From BOG-908 sp963692875 (lineage in GTDB: Bacteria > Pseudomonadota > Alphaproteobacteria > Acetobacterales > Acetobacteraceae), in NCBI GenBank assembly GCA_965198755.1, contig OZ240673.1, positions 1,426,001 to 1,490,000 of the forward strand: a stretch of 64,000 bases of DNA, given 5' to 3'. Positions 8,763 to 16,873 of the stretch are shown here, piece after piece. The translations under genes were made by a program, and so were the position numbers. A model generated the notes under the pieces. That model saw only the letters and a program-made list of their open reading frames with translations. It ran no database searches and had not been told where the DNA came from. How positions within the stretch are numbered: position 1 is the stretch's first letter; each line of letters opens with the position of its first letter.

Positions 8763-10412
8763 TCATGGCAACAAAGACCTCAAAAGTCCTTCCGGCGGCG
8801 CCGGCTGATCGTTTCTGTTCCACCATCCGCCCCCGAGTGCCACGAAAAGCGCCACGGTGTCCGTATACCGTGCCGCCTGCGCGCGGATCAGCCCGATCAC
8901 CGCGTTCTGGTACTGTGTCTGCGCCGTCAGCACGCTGAGGAACGCGACCCCGCCCGCGCCGTATTGCAGCCGCACCAGCGAAAGGCTGCGCGCGGCCGCG
9001 CGTTCCGCATCCTGGTTGGCCTGCAGCGCGCGGGCGTCGCCTTCCAGCGCGGTCAGCACGTCTGCCACGTTCTGGTAGGCGTTGATCACCGTGGCGCGGT
9101 AGTTCAGCGCCGCGGCGCGTGCGGCGGCCACCGCCTCGCGCTGCTGGTGCAGCAGCGTGCCGCCCTCGAAGACCGGCGCCAAGGCCTGGGTGAGGATGCT
9201 GTAGATGCCGTTACCGGGCGTGAACAGCTGGCCGATCGTCGCCGGCGCACTGCCGAGAAAACCGGTCAGCGTGAACTGCGGCAGGCGGTTGGCGATGGCC
9301 ACGCCCACGTTGGCGGTGGCCTGCTGCAACTGCGCTTCGGCGGCGCGGATGTCCGGCCGCTGGTCCACCAGTTGGGAGGCGATGCTGACCGGCAGCGTTT
9401 CCGGCAGGTGCAGATCCTGCAGCGACAGCGTCGGGATGGAGGCTTCGGCCGGCACGCGGCCCAGATAGGCGGCGAGCTGGTCGCGCGCCTGCTGCTGCTG
9501 CACCTGCAGCGGCACCACCAGCGCCTGGGTGTTGGCCAGTTGCGCCTCCTGCGTGGCCACGTCGGCGCCGGTGGCACCGCCCAGCTGGAACTGGCTGCGC
9601 ACGGTGGCCAGCACCTGCGTTTCGGCGGCCACCAGCTGCTGTTCGGCGTCGACCTGGGCGCCCAGCGAGGCGGCGGTAATGGCGGACGTCGCGGTGTTGG
9701 CGGCCAGCATGTTGCCCGCGCCCTCCAGCTGGAACTGCTGGTAGCGCGCAGCGGCCGCGTCGGCCTGCACGGTGCGGCGCACTTGGCCCCATACGTCGAA
9801 GGTGTAGGACACGTTTACCTGCGCGTCGTAGACCGAGTAGATTTGCGACTGCGCAGTGGGGCCCACCTCGCCGGCCTCCGCCCCGCTGATCTTCTGCCGC
9901 GTGCGGTTGGCCTGGGCGCTGACCTGCGGCAGCAGCGCGCCCTCCTGCGCCAGCGTCACCTCCTGCGCCTGCCGCAGGGTGGCCGAGGCCGCCTGCAGGG
10001 AGGGGTTCTGCCGCAGCGCCTGCGCCACCAGCTGTGCCAGCTCCGGCGAGCGGAACAGCACCCACCACGCGCCCGGCACGTCCGCACCAACGGCAAAACT
10101 CTGGTCGGCGCCGGCCTTGGACGACCCGGCCTTGGGCGACGCGGCGCCGGTGGAAGCGGGCAGCTTGGCCTCGGTGAAGCGGTCCACCGCCGGCGGCGCC
10201 GGACGCTTGTAGTCCGGTCCTACCGCGCAGCCGGACAGCGCCACCGCCAGGCAGGCAGCCCACACAGCGCCGCACGGCCCGAAACTGCAGGCAGAGTATG
10301 TGATGGTGGACCCCCTCGTTGCCCGCACGATCGACTCAGGCGTGGCAAGACGCCACCCCGCCGCCTGCAAGGCGGGTGCGTTTGCCATACACCTGTGTCC
10401 ACTCCGCTTCAT
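8763..10412 (-). CDS. RND efflux outer-membrane factor, NodT-family lipoprotein
   Basis: TolC/OprM-type channel with two outer-membrane-efflux-protein repeats; it completes the tripartite pump with the two genes downstream. A lipobox (VALSGC) with cysteine 62, counted from the ATG at 10412, is followed by AVGPDYKRP, the usual NodT mature start. The true start is probably further in: GTG 10328 would give a 34-residue lipoprotein signal. A strong GAGGGGG site (about 10309-10316) sits before an ATC codon at 10304, where no standard start exists. The long C-terminal half shows the RPDIRAAEAQL motif. Confidence 0.9.
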   Translation of the reverse strand: MKRSGHRCMANAPALQAAGWRLATPESIVRATRGSTITYSACSFGPCGAVWAACLAVALSGCAVGPDYKRPAPPAVDRFTEAKLPASTGAASPKAGSSKAGADQSFAVGADVPGAWWVLFRSPELAQLVAQALRQNPSLQAASATLRQAQEVTLAQEGALLPQVSAQANRTRQKISGAEAGEVGPTAQSQIYSVYDAQVNVSYTFDVWGQVRRTVQADAAAARYQQFQLEGAGNMLAANTATSAITAASLGAQVDAEQQLVAAETQVLATVRSQFQLGGATGADVATQEAQLANTQALVVPLQVQQQQARDQLAAYLGRVPAEASIPTLSLQDLHLPETLPVSIASQLVDQRPDIRAAEAQLQQATANVGVAIANRLPQFTLTGFLGSAPATIGQLFTPGNGIYSILTQALAPVFEGGTLLHQQREAVAAARAAALNYRATVINAYQNVADVLTALEGDARALQANQDAERAAARSLSLVRLQYGAGGVAFLSVLTAQTQYQNAVIGLIRAQAARYTDTVALFVALGGGWWNRNDQPAPPEGLLRSLLP

Positions 10413-10584
10413 GCGGACCCTACCTGCAGCGCGCGTGCCACGCCGGTGGACGGTCTCTAAGTTCCTGTTAATTAACCCGTTATGGCGATGATGCGCGAAT
10501 CATCACCAATCCGCAATCACAAGAATTGCCAACTTGTGACAAACCTCACCAACTTGCAGCGCCGCCTGACGTGGTGATCATGCC
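10413..10584. promoter_or_regulatory. Divergent intergenic region upstream of the efflux operon and the ligase-like gene
   Basis: This 170-base gap is AT-richer than its surroundings and must hold the promoters for both directions. Two copies of CCAACTTG at about 10528 and 10550, 22 bases apart, and a TTGTGACAA core at 10532 could be operator sequence. No promoter boxes are clear. No repeat element is present here. Confidence 0.35.
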
Positions 10585-10587
10585 GTG

Positions 10588-11928
10588 ATGCACGACGCCG
10601 TCGCCAGGCTGCCTGCCCTTCTCCGCCGTGAAGCTGCCCGCGCAGGTGGTGCCGCGTTCGTCGCCTGCCTCGCCCTGCCACTGGCGCTGCTGCACGCCCG
10701 CGCGCTGGCGGAAATCCTGATCGCCTGCATCGACGTGCTGTTCCTCGGCTACAGCCTGCTCACCCGACGCAGCTCCTGGCTGCACTCGGGTTTCAGCCGT
10801 GCCGCCGGCCTTTGGTGGCTTTGGCTGTGCCTCTGCTCGGCCATGAGCGGCGCCGGATTGCTGCTCGCCGTCCTGGCGATCCGCCTGCCGGTGCTGGCCG
10901 TGGCGCTCGGAGACTGGGTGCTGGCCGGTGCCGACGTATCCCAGCGACGCCGGCGGCAGGCGGTGTGGCTTGCCGTGGCGGCGTCGGCCGGCTGGATCGC
11001 GCTGGAGAGCTGGCAGCAATACCTGACCGGCACCAACCTGTTCGGCGACGCGCGGTGGAGCGACGGCGCGCTCACCGGCCCGTTCTTCAAGCCGCGCGCC
11101 GGCCCGGCCTTCATCCTGGTGTTCTTCCCGGCGCTGCTGCCGCCGGTGATGCGGCTGCTGGCGCGGCCCGGCTGGCGGCCGCGGGCCGGCGGCGTCGCGC
11201 TGGCAGTGGCGGCGGTGCTGACCATGGTGCTGATCGGCCAGCGCATGCCCACGCTGCTGATGATGTTCGGCCTGGGAGTGTGCGCGCTGCTGATCCCGCG
11301 CCTGCGCCTCGCGCTCTGTGCCGCCGCCGGCGCCGGCCTGGCGCTGCTGGCGGCCACACCCTGGGTCTCGCCCGCCACCTACGCCAAGCTGGTGGGCGAG
11401 ACGTCCGACCAGCTCGGCCACTTCGCCCAGAGCGCCTACGGCCTGGTGTTCGTCCGCGCCATCACGGTGGGCGAGCTGCGCCCCTGGCTGGGCCAGGGCT
11501 TCGACGGCTTCCGCCGCCGCTGCAACCTGCCCTCGGTGATGCACGGGGTACGCTGGCTCGGCGTGCCGGACGACCAGAGCGGCGGCCTGCTGGCCTGCAA
11601 CATTCACCCGCACAACTACTACCTCGAGGCGTTCGACAACGCCGGCCTGCCCGGTCTGGTGCTGTTCGCCGCCATGGCCTGGCTGGCGCTGGCACCGCTG
11701 GCGCGCGGCCTGCGGCGGGAGGCAGCGCCACCGCGCCTCGGCTGCTTCCTAGGCGTGCTGGTGGCGCTATGGCCGATCGCCTCCACGTCGGCCTTCACCT
11801 CCATGCCGAATGGCGGCTGGGTGTTCCTGGTGCTGGGTCTTGGCTTCTCACTGGCGCCACGCATGCGGGAACGAGGCAAGCCAATACCCGTTCAGATTGA
11901 CCTGACGAGAGCTGGACATCCGACATGA
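10588..11928 (+). CDS. O-antigen ligase/polymerase-like membrane protein (Wzy_C type)
   Basis: 446 residues with about ten hydrophobic segments. A larger hydrophilic loop in the C-terminal third carries HPHNYYLEAFDNAGLPGL (near 345-362), the signature region of O-antigen ligases and polymerases. Such proteins act at the inner membrane, joining or polymerising lipid-linked glycans. Start is ATG 10588, with a GTG directly before it at 10585 as alternative. The stop overlaps the next start as ATGA, indicating translational coupling. Ligase and polymerase cannot be told apart from sequence. Confidence 0.82.
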   Translation: MHDAVARLPALLRREAARAGGAAFVACLALPLALLHARALAEILIACIDVLFLGYSLLTRRSSWLHSGFSRAAGLWWLWLCLCSAMSGAGLLLAVLAIRLPVLAVALGDWVLAGADVSQRRRRQAVWLAVAASAGWIALESWQQYLTGTNLFGDARWSDGALTGPFFKPRAGPAFILVFFPALLPPVMRLLARPGWRPRAGGVALAVAAVLTMVLIGQRMPTLLMMFGLGVCALLIPRLRLALCAAAGAGLALLAATPWVSPATYAKLVGETSDQLGHFAQSAYGLVFVRAITVGELRPWLGQGFDGFRRRCNLPSVMHGVRWLGVPDDQSGGLLACNIHPHNYYLEAFDNAGLPGLVLFAAMAWLALAPLARGLRREAAPPRLGCFLGVLVALWPIASTSAFTSMPNGGWVFLVLGLGFSLAPRMRERGKPIPVQIDLTRAGHPT

Positions 11929-12200
11929 GCGACGAGTCGACCATCGATCACGGTTTCATCCGCGCCTGGGCGGAAGCACGCGACGGCCGCCCGGCCTTGC
12001 TCGAAGGCCGCACGACGCCGCTCGGCAACAACATGCTGCGGTTCGATTTCGGCACGCCGGAAGCGGGCTTGCGGGAGATCGCCTGGGACGAGTTCTTCGA
12101 GGTGTTCGAGGCGGAGAAGCTGGCGCTGGAGTTCCGGGAGTTTTCCGGACAGGTCAGCAGGTTCTACAAGCTGGTGCCGCGTGAGGCGGCGGCGGCGTAG
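11925..12200 (+). CDS. Small conserved hypothetical protein
   Basis: 91 residues, translated from an ATGA overlap with the O-antigen-ligase-like gene. Acidic and soluble, with no signal peptide. The pattern DHGFIRAWAEARDGRPA, then LRFDFG, then IAWDEFFEVFEAEKLAL, is familiar from small uncharacterised alphaproteobacterial proteins sometimes mislabelled as glucan-branching proteins. I cannot assign a function. Stop TAG is followed by the next repeat after three bases. Confidence 0.75.
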   Translation: MSDESTIDHGFIRAWAEARDGRPALLEGRTTPLGNNMLRFDFGTPEAGLREIAWDEFFEVFEAEKLALEFREFSGQVSRFYKLVPREAAAA

Positions 12201-12203
12201 AGG

Positions 12204-12364
12204 AAGCAAGCGGTTCTTTTTTGAAAAAAAGAACCAAAAACTTTTATTCCCTGCGCTCACCAGAAACGCCTGTTTCGAGTTTACGGCACGTGCTTCCCCG
12301 AAGCGCGCCCAAGGAGACAATAGTTTTTTGGTTCTTTTTTTCAAAAAAGAACTACTTTCTTGCT
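12204..12364. repeat. Nested-palindrome repeat, copy 5 (long centre)
   Basis: Two GGTTC-type arms face each other across an unusually long centre (about 70 bases) that lacks the usual GCTGTCGCG motif. It lies between convergent genes. Confidence 0.85.
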
Positions 12365-12365
12365 A

Positions 12366-14354
12366 TCATCCCGTCGTTCCAAACGCCTCCATAAGCTCCG
12401 CTATGCGCGCACCATCCGACTGTTCCATGACCCGTCTTGCGAACCGCGCGCACGCATCCACCGAAACCGCCCGCACAGCCTGTTTCACCCGCGGCACCGA
12501 CGACGCGTTCATGCTGAACGACCTCAATCCTAGGCCAAGCAGCAGCGGCGTCAGCTTGGGGTTGGCGGCCATCTCGCCGCAGACGCTCACGCGCTTGCGC
12601 ATGCGCAGCGCCGCTTCCACGGTGAACTGGATCAGCCGCAGCACCGCGGGGTGCAACGGGTCGTACAGCTCGGCCACGTCGGCGGCCGCACGGTCCACCG
12701 CAAGCGTGTACATCGCCAGGTCGTTGGTGCCGATGGCGAAGAAATCCGCCTCCAGCGCCAGCGCGTCGGCCGACAGTGCGGCACCGGGCGTTTCGATCAT
12801 GATGCCCAAGGGCGGCAGCTTGTCGCCCAGTTTCTCGCCGCGGCGGCGCAGGCGGCGGGCGACGCGCTCGTACACCTCGCGTGCGGCGCGCACTTCGGCG
12901 GTGTTGGTCACCATCGGCAGCAGCACGCGCACCGGGCCGGCGCGCGAGGCACGCAGGATGGCCGCCAGCTGCGTCTCGAACAAGTCCGGCTGGCGCAACA
13001 GCAGGCGCAGGCCGCGCACGCCGAGTGCGGGGTTGTGGTCCAGGGTGTCCGGCACCAGGCCGCGGGCGACCAGCGCGTCGATGTCCTTCTCGCCGCCCCA
13101 GTCCAGCACGCGGATGGTCACCGCATCGCCGTCCATGGCTTCCACCACGGCGCGGTAGGTCTCGGCCTGGGCCGCCTCGTCGGGCAGGCTCTCGCGGTTC
13201 ATGAACAGGAACTCGGTGCGGAACAGGCCGATGCCGGTGGCCCCGGCGCCGGCCACCAGCGGCAGCTCGGCAAGCAGTTCCAGGTTGGCCTGCAGCTCGA
13301 CGGCCTCGTGGTCGGTGGTCTCGCTGCGCAGGCGGCGGAAGCGGGTCAGGCGCTGGCGCTCGCGGGCGTAGTCGGCAACTCCGCGGCGGGCTTCGGCCAG
13401 GGTGTCGGCGTTCGGGTTGATGACGATGCGGCCGGCCGCGCCGTCCAGCACCGCCTGGGTGCCGGTGCGCACGGCAGTCAGCAGGCCAGGGGCGCCCAGC
13501 ACCGCGGGAACGCCCAGGGCGCGCAGCATGATGGCGGTGTGGCCGTCCGCACCGCCCTCCTCGGTGGCGAGCCCAGCGATCCGTGTGGGGTCGATCAGCG
13601 CCGCGTCGGCCGGGCGCAGTGTTTCCGCCACCAGGATGGCGCCAGCGGGCACGCCGCTGAAGCTGCGGAACGCCGCCTCGGTCAGGTTGCGCAGCAGGCG
13701 GCGGCCGGTCTCTCGGATCTCGTCGGCGCGACGCTGGCGGGAGTCGTCCTCCTCACGCTGGCGGGGGTCGTCGTGCTCGCGCTGGCTCGGATCCTGCTGG
13801 TCGCCCTGACGGGCGTCGTGCTGGCCCTGGCGCGGGTCTGGCGGATCACGCGGGCGCGGGACCTGCTGATCACGCTGGCGCGCGGCCTGTTGCTCGCGCT
13901 GGCGCGGCTTGCGGTCGTCACGCCGACGGCCGGGCGTGGCGATGCCCAGCATGGCCGCCGCCAGCGCTTCGACCTCGTCCTGCACCGCCGTTTCCGCCGT
14001 CACCAACCCCTCGGCGATGCGCTGGTGGGCGGCGCGCAGCAGGCGCGAGGGGCCGAGCATCTGCAGGTAGGCGTCGATCAGCGGGGCGATCTCGTGCTGG
14101 CTCTCCTCGGGCAGCACGGACAGCCGCGCGCGCAGCTTGCCCAGCTGGCGGCGGGACTTCTGCACGGCGGCGTCCAGCCGCTGCAGCTCGGCCGCAACGG
14201 CGTCAACAGCGATGCTGCCGCGGGAGACCTCGAGCTTCGGCTCGCTGGCAGCGTAGACGGTGCCGATGACGATGCCGGGGCTAACCGGTATGCCGGCCAG
14301 CGTCGTCTGGGTGGGCGGGCGCTGCTTCGGCGGCTTCGCGTCAGTCCTGCTCAT
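12366..14354 (-). CDS. ptsI: Phosphoenolpyruvate-protein phosphotransferase (PTS enzyme I)
   Basis: Transfers phosphate from PEP to HPr, the first step of the PTS. 662 residues, longer than the usual 570-590. Phosphorylated histidine is H272 in GGADGHTAIMLRALGVPAVLG, the PEP-binding region has DHNPALGVRGLRLLL, and the catalytic cysteine is in VCGEMAANP. The extra length is a low-complexity, Arg/Gln/Asp-rich insert at residues 141-213, between the HPr-binding helices and the phosphohistidine domain. The start overlaps the end of ptsH by 14 bases. No sugar-specific membrane EIIBC is present nearby, so this is a regulatory PTS. Confidence 0.95.
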   Translation of the reverse strand: MSRTDAKPPKQRPPTQTTLAGIPVSPGIVIGTVYAASEPKLEVSRGSIAVDAVAAELQRLDAAVQKSRRQLGKLRARLSVLPEESQHEIAPLIDAYLQMLGPSRLLRAAHQRIAEGLVTAETAVQDEVEALAAAMLGIATPGRRRDDRKPRQREQQAARQRDQQVPRPRDPPDPRQGQHDARQGDQQDPSQREHDDPRQREEDDSRQRRADEIRETGRRLLRNLTEAAFRSFSGVPAGAILVAETLRPADAALIDPTRIAGLATEEGGADGHTAIMLRALGVPAVLGAPGLLTAVRTGTQAVLDGAAGRIVINPNADTLAEARRGVADYARERQRLTRFRRLRSETTDHEAVELQANLELLAELPLVAGAGATGIGLFRTEFLFMNRESLPDEAAQAETYRAVVEAMDGDAVTIRVLDWGGEKDIDALVARGLVPDTLDHNPALGVRGLRLLLRQPDLFETQLAAILRASRAGPVRVLLPMVTNTAEVRAAREVYERVARRLRRRGEKLGDKLPPLGIMIETPGAALSADALALEADFFAIGTNDLAMYTLAVDRAAADVAELYDPLHPAVLRLIQFTVEAALRMRKRVSVCGEMAANPKLTPLLLGLGLRSFSMNASSVPRVKQAVRAVSVDACARFARRVMEQSDGARIAELMEAFGTTG
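13716..13934 (-). repeat. 24-bp in-frame minisatellite inside ptsI
   Basis: About seven degenerate units of 24 bases, best seen on the plus strand as variants of CTCACGCTGGCGCGGGTCCT. On the coding strand they give an eight-residue repeat rich in R, Q, D and P (variants of RQREQQDP). A 24-bp period keeps the gene in frame whatever the copy number. Confidence 0.8.
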
Positions 14355-14625
14355 GGAAGCCGGCCTCGATGAGGCCGGCGATCGCGTCCAGCGCCTCGTG
14401 GGCGTCGAAACCTTCGGCCCGAAGCTCCACCGTGCTGCCCATGCCGGCCCCCAGCATCATCAGTCCCATGATGGACCGGGCGGAGACCACCTGGCCATCC
14501 CTGAGCACGTCCACGTTGGCGGAGTAACGCTCGGCGACGGTCACCAGCTTGGCGGCGGCGCGGGCGTGCAGGCCGCGGCGGTTGACGATCGGCACGATGC
14601 GGGAAACGACGGCTTCGCTGCTCAT
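14341..14625 (-). CDS. ptsH: HPr family phosphocarrier protein
   Basis: 94 residues, the normal size of HPr. The phosphoryl-accepting histidine is H20 in RRGLHARAAAKLV. The regulatory serine phosphorylated by HPr kinase is S51 in SARSIMGLMML. It relays phosphate from enzyme I to the EIIA upstream. Start is ATG 14625; longer frames into the repeat element are spurious. It overlaps ptsI by 14 bases. A repeat element of about 135 bp separates it from the EIIA gene, although all five genes look like one operon. Confidence 0.95.
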   Translation of the reverse strand: MSSEAVVSRIVPIVNRRGLHARAAAKLVTVAERYSANVDVLRDGQVVSARSIMGLMMLGAGMGSTVELRAEGFDAHEALDAIAGLIEAGFHEQD

Positions 14626-14630
14626 GAAGG

Positions 14631-14765
14631 AAAGCAAGGCCTTTTTTTTCTGAAGAAAAAGAAGCAAAAAGACTTTTGTCCGGCTGCCGCGGTTCTATCC
14701 GGCAGCGCGCGCCCAGGAGACAAAAGTTTTTTGGTTCTTTTTTTCAAAAAAGAACTGCTTGCTTA
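14631..14765. repeat. Nested-palindrome repeat, copy 6 (complete, inside the PTS operon)
   Basis: Left arm is a CTTCTTTT hairpin (degenerate first stem), the centre is CGGCTGCCGCGGTT...GCGCGCGCCCAGGAG, and the right arm is GGTTC/GAAC-type. The right end supplies the EIIA stop (TAAGCAAGC on the minus strand). Confidence 0.9.
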
Positions 14766-15251
14766 CTTTCCGACCAAGCCGGGCGCCGCACACAAGTGCA
14801 CCGGCTCGATCGCCTGCCGCGGGTCCAGCGACTTGCAGATGTTCGGCGACTTGCACGTCTCGAGCACGTGGCTGGCCGCAGCGATATACTTGCGCCCGGC
14901 CATCTCGGCGATGTTGGTGCACTCGACCAGCGTCTGGCGGGAGCGCACCTTGGCCAGCTTGACCAGCATCGGCAGGTTCATCCCGGCGATCACCTCGACC
15001 TGGAAGCGGCCCATCATGCTAATGGCGAGGTTGCTGGGCGTGCCGCCGAACATGTCGGTCAGCAGGATCACGCCGTCACCGGAGTCGACGTCCTCGATGC
15101 AGTGCGCGATGTCGGTGCGGCGCTGCTCGACGTCGTCGTCGACGCCGATGCAGATGGTCGCAACCCGCCGTTGCGGGCCGACGACGTGCTCCATGGCGGC
15201 GCGCATCTCTTCGGCGAGGCGCCCGTGGGTAACCAGGATCAGTCCGATCAT
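14763..15251 (-). CDS. PTS EIIA domain protein, mannose-family type
   Basis: 162 residues; alphaproteobacterial regulatory EIIA proteins are usually about 131-135. The phosphorylated histidine is H9 in VTHGRLAEEM, and LTDMFGGTPSN is the conserved active-site loop. In regulatory PTS systems it accepts phosphate from HPr and controls other proteins instead of moving sugar. The last 30 residues or so (after HVLETCKS) look unlike the family, and the stop codon is the TAA at the edge of the repeat element, so the C-terminus may be extended by loss of an earlier stop. The start overlaps the rapZ stop as ATGA. Confidence 0.9.
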   Translation of the reverse strand: MIGLILVTHGRLAEEMRAAMEHVVGPQRRVATICIGVDDDVEQRRTDIAHCIEDVDSGDGVILLTDMFGGTPSNLAISMMGRFQVEVIAGMNLPMLVKLAKVRSRQTLVECTNIAEMAGRKYIAAASHVLETCKSPNICKSLDPRQAIEPVHLCAAPGLVGK

Positions 15252-16294
15252 GGAATGTCTGTCAGGCCTCCTGCGCCTGGAACTCTCTCAATGGCGTGTG
15301 CATCCCGCTCCGACCCGGAGCCTGATGCACGCAACGCGCCGCCAGCCTGGCTGCGCATCAACTCCCGGTGCGTCACCACGACGCGCCATGTCCGGGCAGC
15401 CTCATTCTGCCGTCGTCCACCCTGTGTCCCCTCCGGCAATAAGCCGTGCAACCTCTCTGCCAACAGCTGCACGATGTGCACGGACCGGTGCTTCCCCCCG
15501 GTGCAGCCGACGGCCACACTGGCGTATTTCTTGCCCTCCTGGACGAAGCGCGGCAAGAGCAAAGATAACAAATCCGTTATCTTGTCGATGAACGGAATGA
15601 AATCCGGGTCGGCTTCGACGTAGGCGGCCACCTGCGGGTCCAGCCCCGTCCGTTCACGCAACATGGGATCGTAATGCGGGTTGCGCAGGAAGCGCGCGTC
15701 GAAGACCAGCTCTGCTTCGCGTGGAAGGCCCGCGGGGTAGGCAAACGACATCAGCGACACGGTCATCCCTGCTTCGGCCGTGGCACTGGCGCTATACCTC
15801 TGCTCGATAATGCGGCGCAGCATTGGCAGCGGCAGGTCCGTGGTGTCCAGGACAAAATCAGCCGCCTCCCGCAGGCGGGCGGTCAGCGCCACCTCTGCGG
15901 CGACGCCGTCGGCAACGCGGCTGGTGGGGGCCAGCGGGTGGCGACGCCGGGTTTCCGTGAAGCGGCGCAGCAGCACGGTCTCGTCAGCCAAGATGAACAC
16001 CATCTCCGGGCGCAGGGCTGGGTTGCTGCGCAGACGGGTGATGGTCGCCAGGATGGCGTCGACGTCGAAGCCGCGGCTGCGCGTGTCGACACAGATTGCG
16101 GCCGGACGCTCGCCGCGCACCACCATCTCCTCGAGCAACGGCAGTGGCGGGTTGTCCACCGCCTCGTAGCCGAGGTCCTCCAGCACGCGCAGGGCGGAGG
16201 CCTTGCCGCCGCCGGACAGGCCGGTGATCAGCACCACACGCCGTGGTGCGGTTGCCGGCGCGCTGCAGTTCGCCGCTACGCAAGGCGTGTTCAC
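15248..16294 (-). CDS. rapZ: RapZ-family RNase adapter / nucleotide-binding protein
   Basis: 348 residues, slightly longer than the typical 285-310 because of an N-terminal stretch and a variable C-terminal tail. The Walker A variant GLSGGGKAS is near residue 25, and the C-terminal substrate-binding region carries VGCTGGKHRSVHIVQLLAERL. Family members bind nucleotides; in enterobacteria RapZ directs RNase E to GlmZ. In alphaproteobacteria the gene lies between hprK and the PTS EIIA gene, as here. It starts at GTG 16294, overlapping the hprK stop as GTGA. Confidence 0.93.
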   Translation of the reverse strand: MNTPCVAANCSAPATAPRRVVLITGLSGGGKASALRVLEDLGYEAVDNPPLPLLEEMVVRGERPAAICVDTRSRGFDVDAILATITRLRSNPALRPEMVFILADETVLLRRFTETRRRHPLAPTSRVADGVAAEVALTARLREAADFVLDTTDLPLPMLRRIIEQRYSASATAEAGMTVSLMSFAYPAGLPREAELVFDARFLRNPHYDPMLRERTGLDPQVAAYVEADPDFIPFIDKITDLLSLLLPRFVQEGKKYASVAVGCTGGKHRSVHIVQLLAERLHGLLPEGTQGGRRQNEAARTWRVVVTHRELMRSQAGGALRASGSGSERDAHAIERVPGAGGLTDIP

Positions 16295-16710
16295 TCGAAG
16301 GCCCCCGTCAGGAACGACACCTTCCCCAGCACCCCGTCCAGCGCCAGCCCCACCAACAGCGGAGCGGAGGCAGAACAGGGGTCAACCGAAACCATCGGCA
16401 GGTCAAGGATGTCGTAACGGCTCGGCATCGGCAGGCGTTCCCCGCGCAGGAGGCGCACGGCGAGGCGGAGCTGCACGCCGGCGACGTAAGGCAGCCGCAC
16501 GATGCCCAGCCCCGGTACCTCGAGCAACCCGGCCAGGGCGGCCGGCGGCGAGGCGGCGCCGTCCTCCACCTCCACCTGGTCGTCGGCCACCAGGGCGAAG
16601 CCGCGGTCGAGCAGGCGCAGAAGCAAGTCGGACTTACCGGCGCCGGACGGGCCGAGCAGCAGCAGGCCGGCGGCATCGCGGGCGGCGCAGCTGGCGTGCA
16701 GGCGGATCAC
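16291..16710 (-). CDS. hprK: HPr kinase/phosphorylase, short alphaproteobacterial form
   Basis: 139 residues, only the catalytic domain; Gram-positive HprK is about 310 with an extra N-terminal domain. Walker A is GPSGAGKSD near 21-29, followed by RGFALVADDQVEVED, which is characteristic of HprK. It phosphorylates the regulatory serine of HPr. I place the start at GTG 16710 (VIRLHASC); frames reaching further upstream translate the repeat element. First gene of the five-gene leftward operon; the repeat upstream separates it from the transporter gene. Confidence 0.92.
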   Translation of the reverse strand: MIRLHASCAARDAAGLLLLGPSGAGKSDLLLRLLDRGFALVADDQVEVEDGAASPPAALAGLLEVPGLGIVRLPYVAGVQLRLAVRLLRGERLPMPSRYDILDLPMVSVDPCSASAPLLVGLALDGVLGKVSFLTGAFE

Positions 16711-16720
16711 AAAACCGCGG

Positions 16721-16865
16721 CAAGGCAAGCGGTTCTTTTTTGAAAAAAAGAACCAAAAAACTTTTGTCTCCTGTCGGTGTGCCAGGACGAAACGTGTGGT
16801 TTTAGCTGTCCGCGACAACGCCGATGAAAGCTTTTTGCTTCTTTTTCTCGAAAAAGAAGGCCTCC
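16721..16865. repeat. Nested-palindrome repeat, copy 7 (complete)
   Basis: GGTTC-type left arm; the centre has GTCCGCGACA in the right half; the right arm is CTTCTTTTTCTCGAAAAAGAAG. It lies upstream of hprK and downstream of the AI-2E transporter stop. Confidence 0.9.
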
Positions 16866-16873
16866 CCTCCTTC

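Noticed and set aside
12651..14372. A long plus-strand open frame opposite ptsI with hydrophobic repeats.
   Set aside because: It is the complement of a well-supported enzyme I gene. The repeats are the minisatellite read on the other strand.
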